Of a stretch of DNA of 64,000 nucleotides, positions 36,210-44,359 are shown piece after piece. Within the stretch, counting starts at the first letter, position 1. Each line of letters begins with the position of its first letter. Made by a program: the position numbers and the translations under genes. Below the pieces are notes generated by a model. That model was not told where the DNA came from, ran no database searches, and saw nothing but the letters and a program-made list of their open reading frames with translations. Source of the stretch: Geopsychrobacter electrodiphilus DSM 16401 (GTDB lineage Bacteria > Desulfobacterota > Desulfuromonadia > Desulfuromonadales > Geopsychrobacteraceae). Where the stretch lies: assembly GCF_000384395.1 (NCBI RefSeq), contig NZ_ARWE01000001.1, forward strand, positions 2,764,501 to 2,828,500. The letters are read 5' to 3'.

Positions 36210-37451
36210 TTATCCAATTTTGCCAGCAGGATCCAACACCAGCGGCTTGTCATTGATCGGCAGATGCAGCAGAGTCGCCAGCAAGCCCAGTCCCATCGCA
36301 ATCACCCAGACCCCGGTATAAGACCCGGTTAAATCAAACACACGTCCGCCGAGCCAGGCCCCGAGAAAGGCTCCCAGTTGATGGCTCAGAAACACGATGC
36401 CGTAGAGGGTCGAAAGGGAACGCACACCAAATATCTGGGCAACGATACCGCTGGTCAGGGGCACCGTCGCCAGCCATAAAAACCCGATCAACAGACTGAA
36501 TCCGAGCGCCGTAACCGACGTCATCGGCAGCAGAATCAACGCCAGCATCAGGAAGGTCCGTGAAATATAGAGGCCGCTGAGAAGAAACTTGCGCCGCGTC
36601 AAATCTCCAAGTTTACCGAAGACCAGACAGCCGAAGATATTCGCCAGCCCGATGAGCGCCAGTGCATTGGCCCCCAGCTCTGGAGAGAGCCCGCGATCCA
36701 CCAGGTAGGCCTGATAATGTGTCGCGATGAAGGCGACGTGAAAGCCGCAGACAAAGAAACCGCAATTGAGCAACCAGTATCCACGATGGCTGCGGGCGCA
36801 ACGGAAAGCCACGGACAGATCAAGTCCCTGAGCATGGGAGGGGTGATCTCCAGTTTCAGCCGAAAAACCGAATGCGAGCAGCGAAATTCCAACCACCAGC
36901 AACGCCAGCAGTTCAAGGGAGTGCTGCCAGCCGAAAGCCTCCGTCAGAGCCTGGGCTATCGGCACCAGGGCGAACATGCCAAACGAGCCAGCGGCGGTAA
37001 TAATCCCGAAGGCCATGCCGCGTTGCCCCGCAGCGACCAGACGGGCCACAACACCGAGGACCACAACATAGGTGCTCGCCGAGAGTGCCAGGCCGATCGT
37101 TGCGCCCAGGCTGAGGTTCAACGCCAACGCCGAACCAGAGTGGGCCGTCAGCACCAGACCCAGGGCATAAAGCAGGCCACCAGCGGCCAGTACGCGCTGC
37201 GGGCCGATCCGGTCGGCCAACAGCCCGACCAGCGGCTGGACCAACCCGAAACAGAGATTCTGCAGGGCGATGGCCAGCCCGAATGTCTCACGGCCGACCG
37301 CCAGTGCCTGAGTAATCGGCTGCAGGTAGAGCCCGAAACTTTGGCGGATACCCATGCTGAGAATAACAATCAAGGCACCATACATGATGGTGCGGGAGGT
37401 TGAACGCGACATGCAGAGGAAAATCTCCATTGTTCTCGGCAGAATAGCCAC
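36210..37451 (-). CDS. Major facilitator superfamily transporter
   Basis: A 413-residue protein with about twelve hydrophobic segments. The MFS cytoplasmic loop after TM2 is seen as GLLADRIGPQRVL (the G-x3-D-R-x-G-x-R pattern), and its duplicate in the second half is FGKLGDLTRRKFLL. The start is GTG at 37451 with AGGAAGG ideally placed; internal ATGs at 37430 and 37412 lack this. It resembles oxalate/formate-type and monocarboxylate antiporters in general form. The substrate is unknown. It is 76 bases upstream of the GNAT gene and may share its transcript. Confidence 0.9.
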   Translation of the reverse strand: MAILPRTMEIFLCMSRSTSRTIMYGALIVILSMGIRQSFGLYLQPITQALAVGRETFGLAIALQNLCFGLVQPLVGLLADRIGPQRVLAAGGLLYALGLVLTAHSGSALALNLSLGATIGLALSASTYVVVLGVVARLVAAGQRGMAFGIITAAGSFGMFALVPIAQALTEAFGWQHSLELLALLVVGISLLAFGFSAETGDHPSHAQGLDLSVAFRCARSHRGYWLLNCGFFVCGFHVAFIATHYQAYLVDRGLSPELGANALALIGLANIFGCLVFGKLGDLTRRKFLLSGLYISRTFLMLALILLPMTSVTALGFSLLIGFLWLATVPLTSGIVAQIFGVRSLSTLYGIVFLSHQLGAFLGAWLGGRVFDLTGSYTGVWVIAMGLGLLATLLHLPINDKPLVLDPAGKIG

Positions 37452-37615
37452 ATGACCTTCCTGCCATCCTAGCGCTTGAATGTTCCTAAAGCAATCGGAG
37501 ACAGGGAGAGTGCTGTCGACAGGACTTCAAATAAGCGAACTCTGTACTTAATTGAGCCGCAAACCGGCGCTGCGAGGGGCGATGAGGCATGGGGATGGCA
37601 CTCTCTTGGTATCAC

Positions 37616-37905
37616 TTACGTCAGGTCCTGGTTTTTCTGAGCCTGTACCCACTCAATTAGGCAGAAATTTTCTGCAATACCTTTGACGGCAGCTTCAATG
37701 AAAGTGGTAATCTGGTACATGAACAGATTCTGGACCTTCGACGCCCAGCCATGGGCACCCTGTCATCTTCCTTAGCGATCTGAGTATGCTTGACAACGTA
37801 TGGGGTTTCACCTCGTCCCCGGTCACGAGGTCGTGCAGTATCAGTCAGATTGGGTCCGATATCCGACACCTGAGCGTCAATCAAAAAGTCGGTCTTAGCT
37901 GGCAT
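37616..37905 (-). pseudogene. Possible degenerate coding remnant
   Basis: The gap 37452-37979 has no intact gene. On the minus strand, two short frames look protein-like. MPAKTDFLIDAQVSDIG is readable from 37905. After an apparent frame shift, FMYQITTFIEAAVKGIAE is readable from about 37723 and ends at a TAA at 37616. Neither has a ribosome site and I recognise neither. They could be halves of a broken gene; chance is also possible. Confidence 0.25.
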
Positions 37906-37979
37906 GCCTGTTACAGCATGACCTGTCCGACCTGAATGGTTGGCAGGCGCGTCACATGAAAATAATCAGAAAGGTCGCT

Positions 37980-38846
37980 ATGAGCTACGTCTACCTGAAC
38001 GATGAATTTGTTAAAAGTGATGCGGCGAAAATCTCGGTTTTCGATCAGGGGTTTTTATACGGTGACGGCATTTACGAGTGTTTCCGCTCCATCGGCGCGC
38101 GACTCTATCACTTCTCGCAACACTATCAGCGCCTTCGCCAATCGGCCGAAGCCCTCAGCTATGCGCTCCCCTACAACCAGAGGCAACTGGAAGAGGTGTT
38201 ACTAGAGCTGCGCCAGCGCAATGCCCTGCAAGACGCCTATTTCCGCATCACCATCACCCGCGGACGAGGTGAAATCGGCTTTCAGCATGACCTCAAGAGT
38301 GCGTTGACCTGCGTAATTATTGCGCGTGAATTCAGAGGGTTTGCCGCAGAACACTACCAACAGGGGATCGCCTTGCGGGTCGCACAGATTCGGCGCAACG
38401 CCCCCGAAGCGATCAACCCCAAGATCAAATCGATCAGTAACCTCAACAGCCTGCTCGGCAAACTGGAAGCCAAGGCGGTGGGCGCCTTCGAAGTGATCAT
38501 GCTCAATAATAAGAATCACCTCTGTGAAGGGGCGGCTTCGAATGTCTTCTGGACCAAGGGGGGCTGGGTCTTTACCCCATCGGAGAGCACCGGCCTGCTG
38601 GAAGGTGTCACCCGTTCGACCGCCATCCGGCTCTGCGAAGAGCACCTCAACCTGCGGGTGATCAGGGGTGAATACAAACTGCAGGATCTGCTCTGCGCCG
38701 ACGAGGTTTTCATTACGTCCACTTCACTGGAGGTGATGCCGGTGATCAGGGTCGATGACTTTACCATCAACCAGGGTGTAGTCGGGTCGCTTGCAAAACG
38801 ACTGCGGGCCGCCTTGCATCAGGATATGGAGTTATCAGGCGAATAG
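37980..38846 (+). CDS. Class IV PLP aminotransferase (branched-chain / D-amino acid type)
   Basis: A 288-residue fold-type IV PLP enzyme. Recognisable segments are FDQGFLYGDGIYECFRS near the N-terminus, the PLP lysine in PKIKSISNLNSLLGKLEA, and the cofactor-binding EGAASNVFW and TGLLEGVTRS. At this length it could be IlvE, D-alanine aminotransferase or aminodeoxychorismate lyase; ITRGRGEIGF fits the group broadly. I start at MSYVYLNDEF behind AAAGG rather than at the upstream ATG at 37956. It converges on the decarboxylase gene 24 bases away. Confidence 0.88.
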   Translation: MSYVYLNDEFVKSDAAKISVFDQGFLYGDGIYECFRSIGARLYHFSQHYQRLRQSAEALSYALPYNQRQLEEVLLELRQRNALQDAYFRITITRGRGEIGFQHDLKSALTCVIIAREFRGFAAEHYQQGIALRVAQIRRNAPEAINPKIKSISNLNSLLGKLEAKAVGAFEVIMLNNKNHLCEGAASNVFWTKGGWVFTPSESTGLLEGVTRSTAIRLCEEHLNLRVIRGEYKLQDLLCADEVFITSTSLEVMPVIRVDDFTINQGVVGSLAKRLRAALHQDMELSGE

Positions 38847-38870
38847 TCCTGAGACGCAGCGGGATTCACT

Positions 38871-40022
38871 TCAAAACTCAGCAGCAACATCTTCGACAAA
38901 TTGATCGATCTGCTCGCGACGGACATTAGGCAGGGTTAAAATATGGGAAGCACCGTCGGCACTGGCAAGCTGCCATCGGCTTCGCACCTCCACAGACGGA
39001 CTGGGGAAAACAACAGTAAGGGCGTTCGGATTACGCCAGGCCTTGACTCCGACCGCACAGAGTCGAGCACAGGCGTAATCAGCCAAATCCAGGCTCTGCT
39101 GCACCCGCTCTCGAAAACCCTCATCACCCAAACGTCGAATCGCGGTCCACAAAATCAATGGGGTCAACCCGTTACGCGAACCACTGATCGTGGTGTCGAG
39201 ATTACCGATATAGGCGATGGATCGGGCGATCCGTTCAACATGCCTCTTTCTGGCCAGCACCACTCCGCAAGGAATGGGAGACCCGATAAACTTATGCCCG
39301 CTGATCGAAATACTGTCGGCACCGTCGGCAAAGTCGAAGGCAGGGCGAGGCGTCAAAAATGGGGCCATGAAGCCACAGAGCGCAGCATCACAGTGGATGT
39401 ACGACTCGCCGATCGCCATCTCCTTGAAAATCTGACGAATCTTAACCAGGTCATCCTTCCCTTCGGTCATGGTCGTCCCGATATTGGCAAACAGAATCGG
39501 CACCTGATCCCTGTGCAGCCGCAGGGTTTCACGCAGATCGGCATAATCAATCTCGCCGCTCTCCTGAGCGCGGATCATGATGTGCCGCATGCCGAGCAGA
39601 TGCAGATTTTTGCTCACGCTATAGTGGGTGGTCTCGGAGAAATAGACCATCGCTTTTGGAAAAAGCTCGCGCGCCAGATACAGCCCGTAAAGATTTCCCT
39701 CGCTGCCGCCATTGGTGACATAACCCCACCAGCTATTCTCTTCGGCGCGCAGCAAACGGGCTGAAAACTCGAGGACCTCACGTTCAAATTCACGGGTATC
39801 GACCTGATAGGTACTGGGCGCAAAGGGGTCACCAATATTATTCAGGGGCAGATCAAGGAACTGCACCAGATGCTGATAGTCAAAATCCTTGGCCACCGGA
39901 TAACCGAGGAACTGATCCGTCCGCTCGCTGAGGCGTTCAAATAATTGAGTCAGGCGCGCCTGATCCTGAGTGTTAAGCCTGCGGGACTCTTGATTAAATT
40001 TAAATATGGTCGCAACCGGCAT
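38871..40022 (-). CDS. PLP-dependent histidine decarboxylase-like enzyme
   Basis: A 383-residue group II amino acid decarboxylase of the bacterial Hdc type, which releases CO2 from histidine to form histamine. Visible are YVTNGGSEGNLYGLYLARE, THYSVSKNLHLL, FANIGTTMTEGKDDL, the cofactor aspartate in HCDAALCGF and the PLP lysine in SISGHKFIGSPIPCG (about 244). The closest family I know is enterobacterial PLP Hdc; related enzymes act on serine, so the substrate should be treated as unproven. ATG follows AAGGG. It is divergent from an Lrp gene that may control it. Confidence 0.85.
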   Translation of the reverse strand: MPVATIFKFNQESRRLNTQDQARLTQLFERLSERTDQFLGYPVAKDFDYQHLVQFLDLPLNNIGDPFAPSTYQVDTREFEREVLEFSARLLRAEENSWWGYVTNGGSEGNLYGLYLARELFPKAMVYFSETTHYSVSKNLHLLGMRHIMIRAQESGEIDYADLRETLRLHRDQVPILFANIGTTMTEGKDDLVKIRQIFKEMAIGESYIHCDAALCGFMAPFLTPRPAFDFADGADSISISGHKFIGSPIPCGVVLARKRHVERIARSIAYIGNLDTTISGSRNGLTPLILWTAIRRLGDEGFRERVQQSLDLADYACARLCAVGVKAWRNPNALTVVFPSPSVEVRSRWQLASADGASHILTLPNVRREQIDQFVEDVAAEF

Positions 40023-40164
40023 AAGAACCCTTTCCCGCAGAACAATATACAGACAAGACCAAGCTTAACCGTAAATCGATCAAATTTCTTTTCAATGTTT
40101 TGCTATTTTGCTTGAAAATTGATAGTATTTTTCAGGAATCAGCTTTTTAAAGATCGGATTTATC

Positions 40165-40635
40165 ATGGCACTGGATCGACAGGAGCGCATCATTCTTGAG
40201 GCGTTGCAGAAAGATGCAACGCTTCCGGTATCCGATATTGCCCAGCAGGCCGGCCTTTCAACTCCAAGTTGCTGGCGCCGCATTCGGCAATTGCGCGATG
40301 CGGGCTATATCCGCCGGCAGGTTGCGCTTCTTGATCCCGGTAAAGTTAATTTACTGGTCACTGTTATTACATCGGTCACCTTGCGGGATAAATCGGTGGC
40401 CGGGCAACGTGAGTTTGAACAATTTTCGCAGTTACGCAATGAGGTGCAGGAGTGTTTGTTACTGAGCGGCGGGCGCGATTACCAACTCAAGGTCATCGTA
40501 CCGACCATCAAGTCTTACGAACATTTTTTAACCTCGGTGTTGCTGAATATGCCGATCGTAGAATCCGCCGAATCTAACTTTGTGTTGCGCGAGGCGAAAC
40601 AGACGACAGCGCTACCGTTAGGATTGGTCGAATAA
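40165..40635 (+). CDS. Lrp/AsnC family transcriptional regulator
   Basis: A 156-residue regulator. The N-terminal helix-turn-helix spans about 5-60 (LDRQERIILEALQKDATLPV ... IAQQAGLSTPSCWRRIRQL). The C-terminal RAM/ACT-like domain, which binds amino acids and drives oligomers, spans about 70-145, with LLSGGRDYQLKVIV. It is divergent from the decarboxylase gene with a 142-base gap, the usual layout for an Lrp-type activator or repressor and its target. Confidence 0.93.
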   Translation: MALDRQERIILEALQKDATLPVSDIAQQAGLSTPSCWRRIRQLRDAGYIRRQVALLDPGKVNLLVTVITSVTLRDKSVAGQREFEQFSQLRNEVQECLLLSGGRDYQLKVIVPTIKSYEHFLTSVLLNMPIVESAESNFVLREAKQTTALPLGLVE

Positions 40636-40686
40636 ATCGACGTGAATGATCGTGCACGTCGCTTAACCAACAGGGAAGAGACAAAC

Positions 40687-40899
40687 ATGGAAATTTGTGA
40701 GTTATGTGAAGAACAATCGAAAAAAACGCGCAACGGCAAGCCGCATGAACATCTGACTAAAGTCGATGAGGCCCGTATTTTCACAGGCAAAAAACCGAGG
40801 GGTTACGAACAGCAGGACTACCAATGTATGACGTGCCAGTCCAAGTTTACCCAAAGCAGCGATAAAAATGATTTAGCCTGGACACTGTGGCGTGGGTAA
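40687..40899 (+). CDS. Small zinc-ribbon-like protein of unknown function
   Basis: A 70-residue protein starting MEICELCEEQSKK behind GGGAAGAG. It has two CxxC knuckles, CELC near the N-terminus and CMTC near residue 48, separated by a basic segment. The spacing fits a single four-cysteine zinc site. The reading frame also opens further upstream to 40642. It follows the Lrp gene by 51 bases. No family recognised. Confidence 0.65.
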   Translation: MEICELCEEQSKKTRNGKPHEHLTKVDEARIFTGKKPRGYEQQDYQCMTCQSKFTQSSDKNDLAWTLWRG

Positions 40900-40927
40900 A
40901 GGGTAAATAGTACCCTTGCTTTTACCC
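40894..40927 (+). terminator. Nested stem-loop at the end of the zinc-ribbon gene
   Basis: An inner stem GGGTA-AATAG-TACCC (40901-40915) is flanked by an outer GGGTAAA (40894-40900) / TTTACCC (40921-40927). The inner stem is followed by TTGCTTTT. It overlaps the stop codon and lies between convergent small genes, so it could end both transcripts. Confidence 0.4.
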
Positions 40928-40971
40928 GAGACGTCAAAAGGAGGAGGCCCCCCTAAATGACGCAGCAGTCT

Positions 40972-41106
40972 TCAACCTTCGGCGGGAACATTCGGCTCAG
41001 AGGTTTCGACGTCTTCAAGTTTGCGTTTCTTCTTTTCTTCCTTCTTCGCTTTTTTAGCAATCTCTTTCTGGCGTTTTTCAAAGTCATAATTGGGTTTTTT
41101 GGCCAT
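40972..41106 (-). CDS. Small lysine-rich conserved protein (44 residues)
   Basis: A short leftward gene with a strong AAAAGGAGA ribosome site seven bases before its ATG. It encodes MAKKPNYDFEKRQKEIAKKA followed by a highly charged Lys/Glu helix and a short acidic tail (VPAEG). I recall proteins beginning MA(K/R)KPNY(D/E)FEKR as a widespread small family of unknown role in proteobacteria. It lies 41 bases beyond the terminator of the cold-shock gene, so read-through of that transcript is its most likely source of mRNA. Confidence 0.75.
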   Translation of the reverse strand: MAKKPNYDFEKRQKEIAKKAKKEEKKKRKLEDVETSEPNVPAEG

Positions 41107-41147
41107 CGAAATCTCCTTTTGGATAAGAATTACAAATAATTTGTTAG

Positions 41148-41182
41148 AAAAAAAGGCCCCACGGAATCCGCGGGGCCTTTTT
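41148..41182 (-). terminator. Rho-independent terminator after the cold-shock gene
   Basis: GGCCCC (41155-41160) pairs with GGGGCC (41172-41177), extended by flanking A/T, around a GC-rich apex. Minus-strand T's follow (plus A's 41148-41154). It could work in both directions. Confidence 0.88.
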
Positions 41183-41203
41183 GCAAATCTACGTAAATCT
41201 TAT

Positions 41204-41404
41204 TTAGATTTTACGAACATTTGACGACTGAGGACCTTTTTGGCCCTGGGTGACCTCGAAGCTTACGCGGTCGCCTTCAGCAAGAGATTTAAAACCCTCG
41301 CCCTGAACTTCGGAAAAATGAACAAACACGTCAGGTCCGTTATCTTGCTCGATAAAACCAAAACCTTTAGAGTCATTAAACCACTTTACTGTACCTTCTG
41401 CCAT
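41204..41404 (-). CDS. Cold-shock domain protein (CspA family)
   Basis: A 66-residue single OB-fold RNA chaperone. RNA-binding motifs are KGFGFIE (RNP1, about residues 13-19) and VFVHFSE (RNP2, about 26-32), and the N-terminus is [16 protein letters not shown] start at 41404, preceded by GGAG; the frame extends to 41416. It binds single-stranded RNA or DNA and can melt mRNA structure in cold or growth transitions. A small hairpin sits just before the ribosome site. Confidence 0.97.
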   Translation of the reverse strand: MAEGTVKWFNDSKGFGFIEQDNGPDVFVHFSEVQGEGFKSLAEGDRVSFEVTQGQKGPQSSNVRKI

Positions 41405-41416
41405 TTTGATCTCCAT

Positions 41417-41432
41417 ATCCCCCGTTGGGGAT
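41417..41432 (-). promoter_or_regulatory. Hairpin just upstream of the cold-shock gene ribosome site
   Basis: On the minus strand ATCCCC-AACG-GGGGAT forms a 6-bp stem ending a few bases before the GGAG of the csp gene. On the plus strand it is followed by seven T's, so it could also act as a terminator for rightward transcription. Confidence 0.5.
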
Positions 41433-41651
41433 TTTTTTGTTGTGTAACCTCAGAAACCCTAAAAAAAAACACACAGTCCTATTGAGGTCTGCGTGTCCTT
41501 AACATTTTGACACCTTGTCAAACTGTGAGCTCTGAAAACTCTTACACAAACTTGCTTAAGTTCGCGCACCCTAACACAGCATTGAGTATAAATACAAGTG
41601 TTTAAATTAAAATAAAAATCACAGCCCAAAGATGCCTCTGAACAGGGATAA

Positions 41652-42173
41652 TCACTTATCGCTGGTTTGTTCGGAATAATCGCGCAGACGTTTAAAAATT
41701 TCGCGCGAAGCGCGCTTATCGCCAAAGTTGTGTACCGATTGCGCCAATCGCGCGATGCCTGCATGGTCGAGAGCGGGCCAGAGACTGACCATCTCGTCGA
41801 AGGCGCTCTGGAAGCGCTCCTGATCACAAAGTCGGTCGCGCAGATCTTCCAACCTATGAAATTGACGTTTATCCATCCGTTTAACCTGATCAATATCCTC
41901 CAGCGCCGCAAAAATCATCGGAAGCCTGTCATCGCGTACGCGCAGTGCGCCGGCAAGGTGCTTGACCTGGCGCTTGTGTGAGCCCCGCCCCAGGGTGTCA
42001 CGCGCTTCCTTGACCTCGGAGGCGATATCTTCATCCAGCTTTAACTTTTTAAATTGCGCAAGAGGGAGTTCAACCAGACGGATCGCCAAGGCTTCAATCT
42101 CCTTGGCCATTTGCTTTTTCTTGGTTTTACTCAGGGGCAGGTCCGCTACAGAGTCAACTTCAGGTTCGTTCAT
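41652..42173 (-). CDS. darP: DUF615 ribosome-associated protein (YjgA/DarP-like)
   Basis: A 173-residue charged helical protein. The N-terminal part (LPLSKTKKKQMAKEIEALAI) and the C-terminal DKRQFHRLEDLRDRLC match the DUF615 family, which joins late 50S ribosome assembly intermediates in E. coli. The reading frame extends to 42392, but the first roughly 70 residues there are unlike the family; MNEPEVDSVADL at 42173 has GGAG upstream. It is divergent from the nicotinamidase-like gene. Confidence 0.88.
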   Translation of the reverse strand: MNEPEVDSVADLPLSKTKKKQMAKEIEALAIRLVELPLAQFKKLKLDEDIASEVKEARDTLGRGSHKRQVKHLAGALRVRDDRLPMIFAALEDIDQVKRMDKRQFHRLEDLRDRLCDQERFQSAFDEMVSLWPALDHAGIARLAQSVHNFGDKRASREIFKRLRDYSEQTSDK

Positions 42174-42306
42174 CTCTTCACTCCAGAATTCGGCACAGTT
42201 CGACATGCTTAGTCTTCTTTTTAATCCGAGCAACATACCACAACGGCATTTCAATTCGCTGTTATAATTCCCCGGACAGGTTGACAACTTTACGGGAGGC
42301 AGAAAC

Positions 42307-42837
42307 ATGCAGAGAGCCCTGCTGATCATCGATATGCTGAATGACTTCGTCCGTCCCGGCGCCCCGCTTGAGGTGCCCCAGAACCGCGACATCCTGCCAG
42401 CCCTGCAACTACGCCTGATGGATGCTCGACGCGATGGAACTCCGGTAATTTTTGTCAGCGATGCTCACGCCGCAGATGATCCTGAATTTAGTCGCATGGA
42501 CTGGCCGCCACACGCCATCAGCGGCACAAGCGGCGCAGCAATCATCACTGAACTGGCACCACTAACCACTGAAATTCGCATCGCGAAAACCACCTACTCC
42601 GGGTTCAACGGAACCAACCTTGAGGAACAACTAAAAAAGCTGAACATCGAAGAGCTGGTTCTGACCGGTTGTGTCAGCAATATCTGTATCCTCTACACCG
42701 CCGCCGACGCAGTAATGAAAGGCTACAGCGTAATTGTGCCGACCGATTGCGTCGCACACCTCGATGCCGCCGACGGCGAATTTGCTTACCGCCAGATGCA
42801 GATCATCCTCGGGGTTCAGGTTGAACGTCCGGCCTGA
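42307..42837 (+). CDS. Nicotinamidase-like cysteine hydrolase (isochorismatase family)
   Basis: A 176-residue hydrolase with the Asp-Lys-Cys triad: Asp 9 in LLIIDMLNDF, Lys 94 in IAKTTYSGF and Cys 122 in LTGCVSNIC. A possible metal site is DAHAADDPEF with a later histidine (WPPHA), as in PncA. Nicotinamidase turns nicotinamide into nicotinate for NAD salvage. The convergent pncB gene, overlapping its 3' end by 22 bases, supports this role, though the family also cleaves isochorismate, carbamates and peroxyureidoacrylate. Confidence 0.85.
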   Translation: MQRALLIIDMLNDFVRPGAPLEVPQNRDILPALQLRLMDARRDGTPVIFVSDAHAADDPEFSRMDWPPHAISGTSGAAIITELAPLTTEIRIAKTTYSGFNGTNLEEQLKKLNIEELVLTGCVSNICILYTAADAVMKGYSVIVPTDCVAHLDAADGEFAYRQMQIILGVQVERPA

Positions 42838-44249
42838 ATTGCTGCCTCAGCCAGTAGACGCTGACGTAACTCCAGAAGGCCTCGGCTGATCGAGACCTTG
42901 TAACGATGCGGGTTGCGCAAACGAAGTGAACCTGCGGGCAGGCAAGCCAATTCACGCTGTGAGCGTTTTGTCATATCAGCCAACCCCTCCTCAACGCCAA
43001 GAAGCTCTCCGCCGGACATGACTAACTGATGAAATTCCTTCAGCCGGGCACGGGCCGGAATCTTGAGGGAGCGCACCGGGTTTTCCGGATCGAACACCTC
43101 CGCTTCGGGAAGAATGCTTTCCCCCTGCAACGCAATCAGGTCCAGCAGGTACTGGCCGTCTTCATCTTCAACCCGATAGACCACCTTAGCCCCTGGCAAA
43201 GTGGCCTTGGCCGGATCACCGGTGGCCTTCAAGGTTGGACGCCCCGCTATTTCAACCAATTTGTAAACGCCGCCAAGAGCCCCACCTCCCTCGCCGGCAC
43301 AGGTTGCGAGCCGAGTGCCGACGCCGTAGATATCAATGCGACCCCCGTCGCCGCGGATCGCTTCGATCAACTCTTCATCCAACTCGTTCGAGGCCAGAAT
43401 CTTCACCTGCGGGAAACCGGCCTCATCCAGCATCTGGCGTGCCTGTCGACTGAGCCAGGCCAGATCCCCAGAATCAAGCCGTATTCCGGCCAATTCAAAG
43501 CCTTTTTCGCGCAGCTCCCGCGCGACGGTCACTGCGTTCGGAACCCCTGACTTCAGGGTGTCCCAGGTATCGACCAGCAGCACACAAGTCGCCGGGAAAC
43601 TTTCGGCATAAGCCCGGAAGGCCTCCAACTCGCTGTCAAAGGCCATCACCCAGCTGTGGGCCTGGGTCCCCCGGACCGCCAGACCGAAGCGCTGGCCAGC
43701 GAGCAGATTGCTCGTCTCGTTTCCCCCGCCGACCGCCGCTGCTCGTGCCACGCTCATAGCCCCGTCTGGGCCCTGAGCGCGACGCAAACCGAAATCGATG
43801 ACCTTGGCTGCCCCCGCCGCAAGACAGAGCCGCGCAGCTTTGGTTGCCACCAGGGTCTGAAAATTGATGATATTAAGCAGCGCGGTTTCGACGAATTGCA
43901 CCTCGGCCAGAGAGCCCTCAAGGGTCAAGAGTGGCGTATGAGGAAAGACCGCTGTCCCTTCGGGTGGAGCCGTCACCTGACCACGAAAGCGAAAATCGGC
44001 CAGCCAGGTAAGAAAATCCGGCTTAAACAGCCCGAGGTTTCCCAAGTAGTCGATTTCTGCGGGTTCAAATTTCAAGTTTTCAAGATAAACCAGCGCCGGC
44101 TGCAGCCCGGCAAAAATCGCATAACTGCCATGGTAAGGCGGCGTCCGGAAATAGAGATCAAACACCGCGTGATCCCGATGCATGCCGCGCGCATGGTAGC
44201 CGGCGAGCATGGTCAGTTGATACAGGTCGGTCAGAAGGGCTGAAATCAT
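42816..44249 (-). CDS. pncB: Nicotinate phosphoribosyltransferase
   Basis: A 477-residue enzyme that uses PRPP (and ATP) to turn nicotinate into nicotinate mononucleotide, the entry step of the Preiss-Handler NAD route. The N-terminus LLTDLYQLTMLAGYHARGM is typical. The substrate-site segments are IDFGLRRAQGPDGA and GTQAHSWVMAFDSE, with the phosphorylatable histidine in AHS. GIRLDSGDLAWLSRQAR is also family-specific. It runs opposite to and overlaps the nicotinamidase-like gene. Confidence 0.95.
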   Translation of the reverse strand: MISALLTDLYQLTMLAGYHARGMHRDHAVFDLYFRTPPYHGSYAIFAGLQPALVYLENLKFEPAEIDYLGNLGLFKPDFLTWLADFRFRGQVTAPPEGTAVFPHTPLLTLEGSLAEVQFVETALLNIINFQTLVATKAARLCLAAGAAKVIDFGLRRAQGPDGAMSVARAAAVGGGNETSNLLAGQRFGLAVRGTQAHSWVMAFDSELEAFRAYAESFPATCVLLVDTWDTLKSGVPNAVTVARELREKGFELAGIRLDSGDLAWLSRQARQMLDEAGFPQVKILASNELDEELIEAIRGDGGRIDIYGVGTRLATCAGEGGGALGGVYKLVEIAGRPTLKATGDPAKATLPGAKVVYRVEDEDGQYLLDLIALQGESILPEAEVFDPENPVRSLKIPARARLKEFHQLVMSGGELLGVEEGLADMTKRSQRELACLPAGSLRLRNPHRYKVSISRGLLELRQRLLAEAAIQAGRST

Positions 44250-44359
44250 CTTATATCCTTTGCCTTTTGGTCCTCAGATATTTCCAGTATAAACTCTTTC
44301 ACTTTGGGGCACAGACTCTTTCTGCTATGCTTGCACCAACTTCGTTCAGGAGATGAGAG

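Noticed and set aside
36717-37403. Plus-strand frame of 228 residues
   Set aside because: Antisense to the MFS gene; polar composition with no motif or ribosome site.
41459-41911. Minus-strand frame of 150 residues
   Set aside because: It overlaps darP in another frame and runs into the AT-rich csp leader.
43656-44243. Plus-strand frame of 195 residues
   Set aside because: Antisense to pncB, which has clear family motifs.
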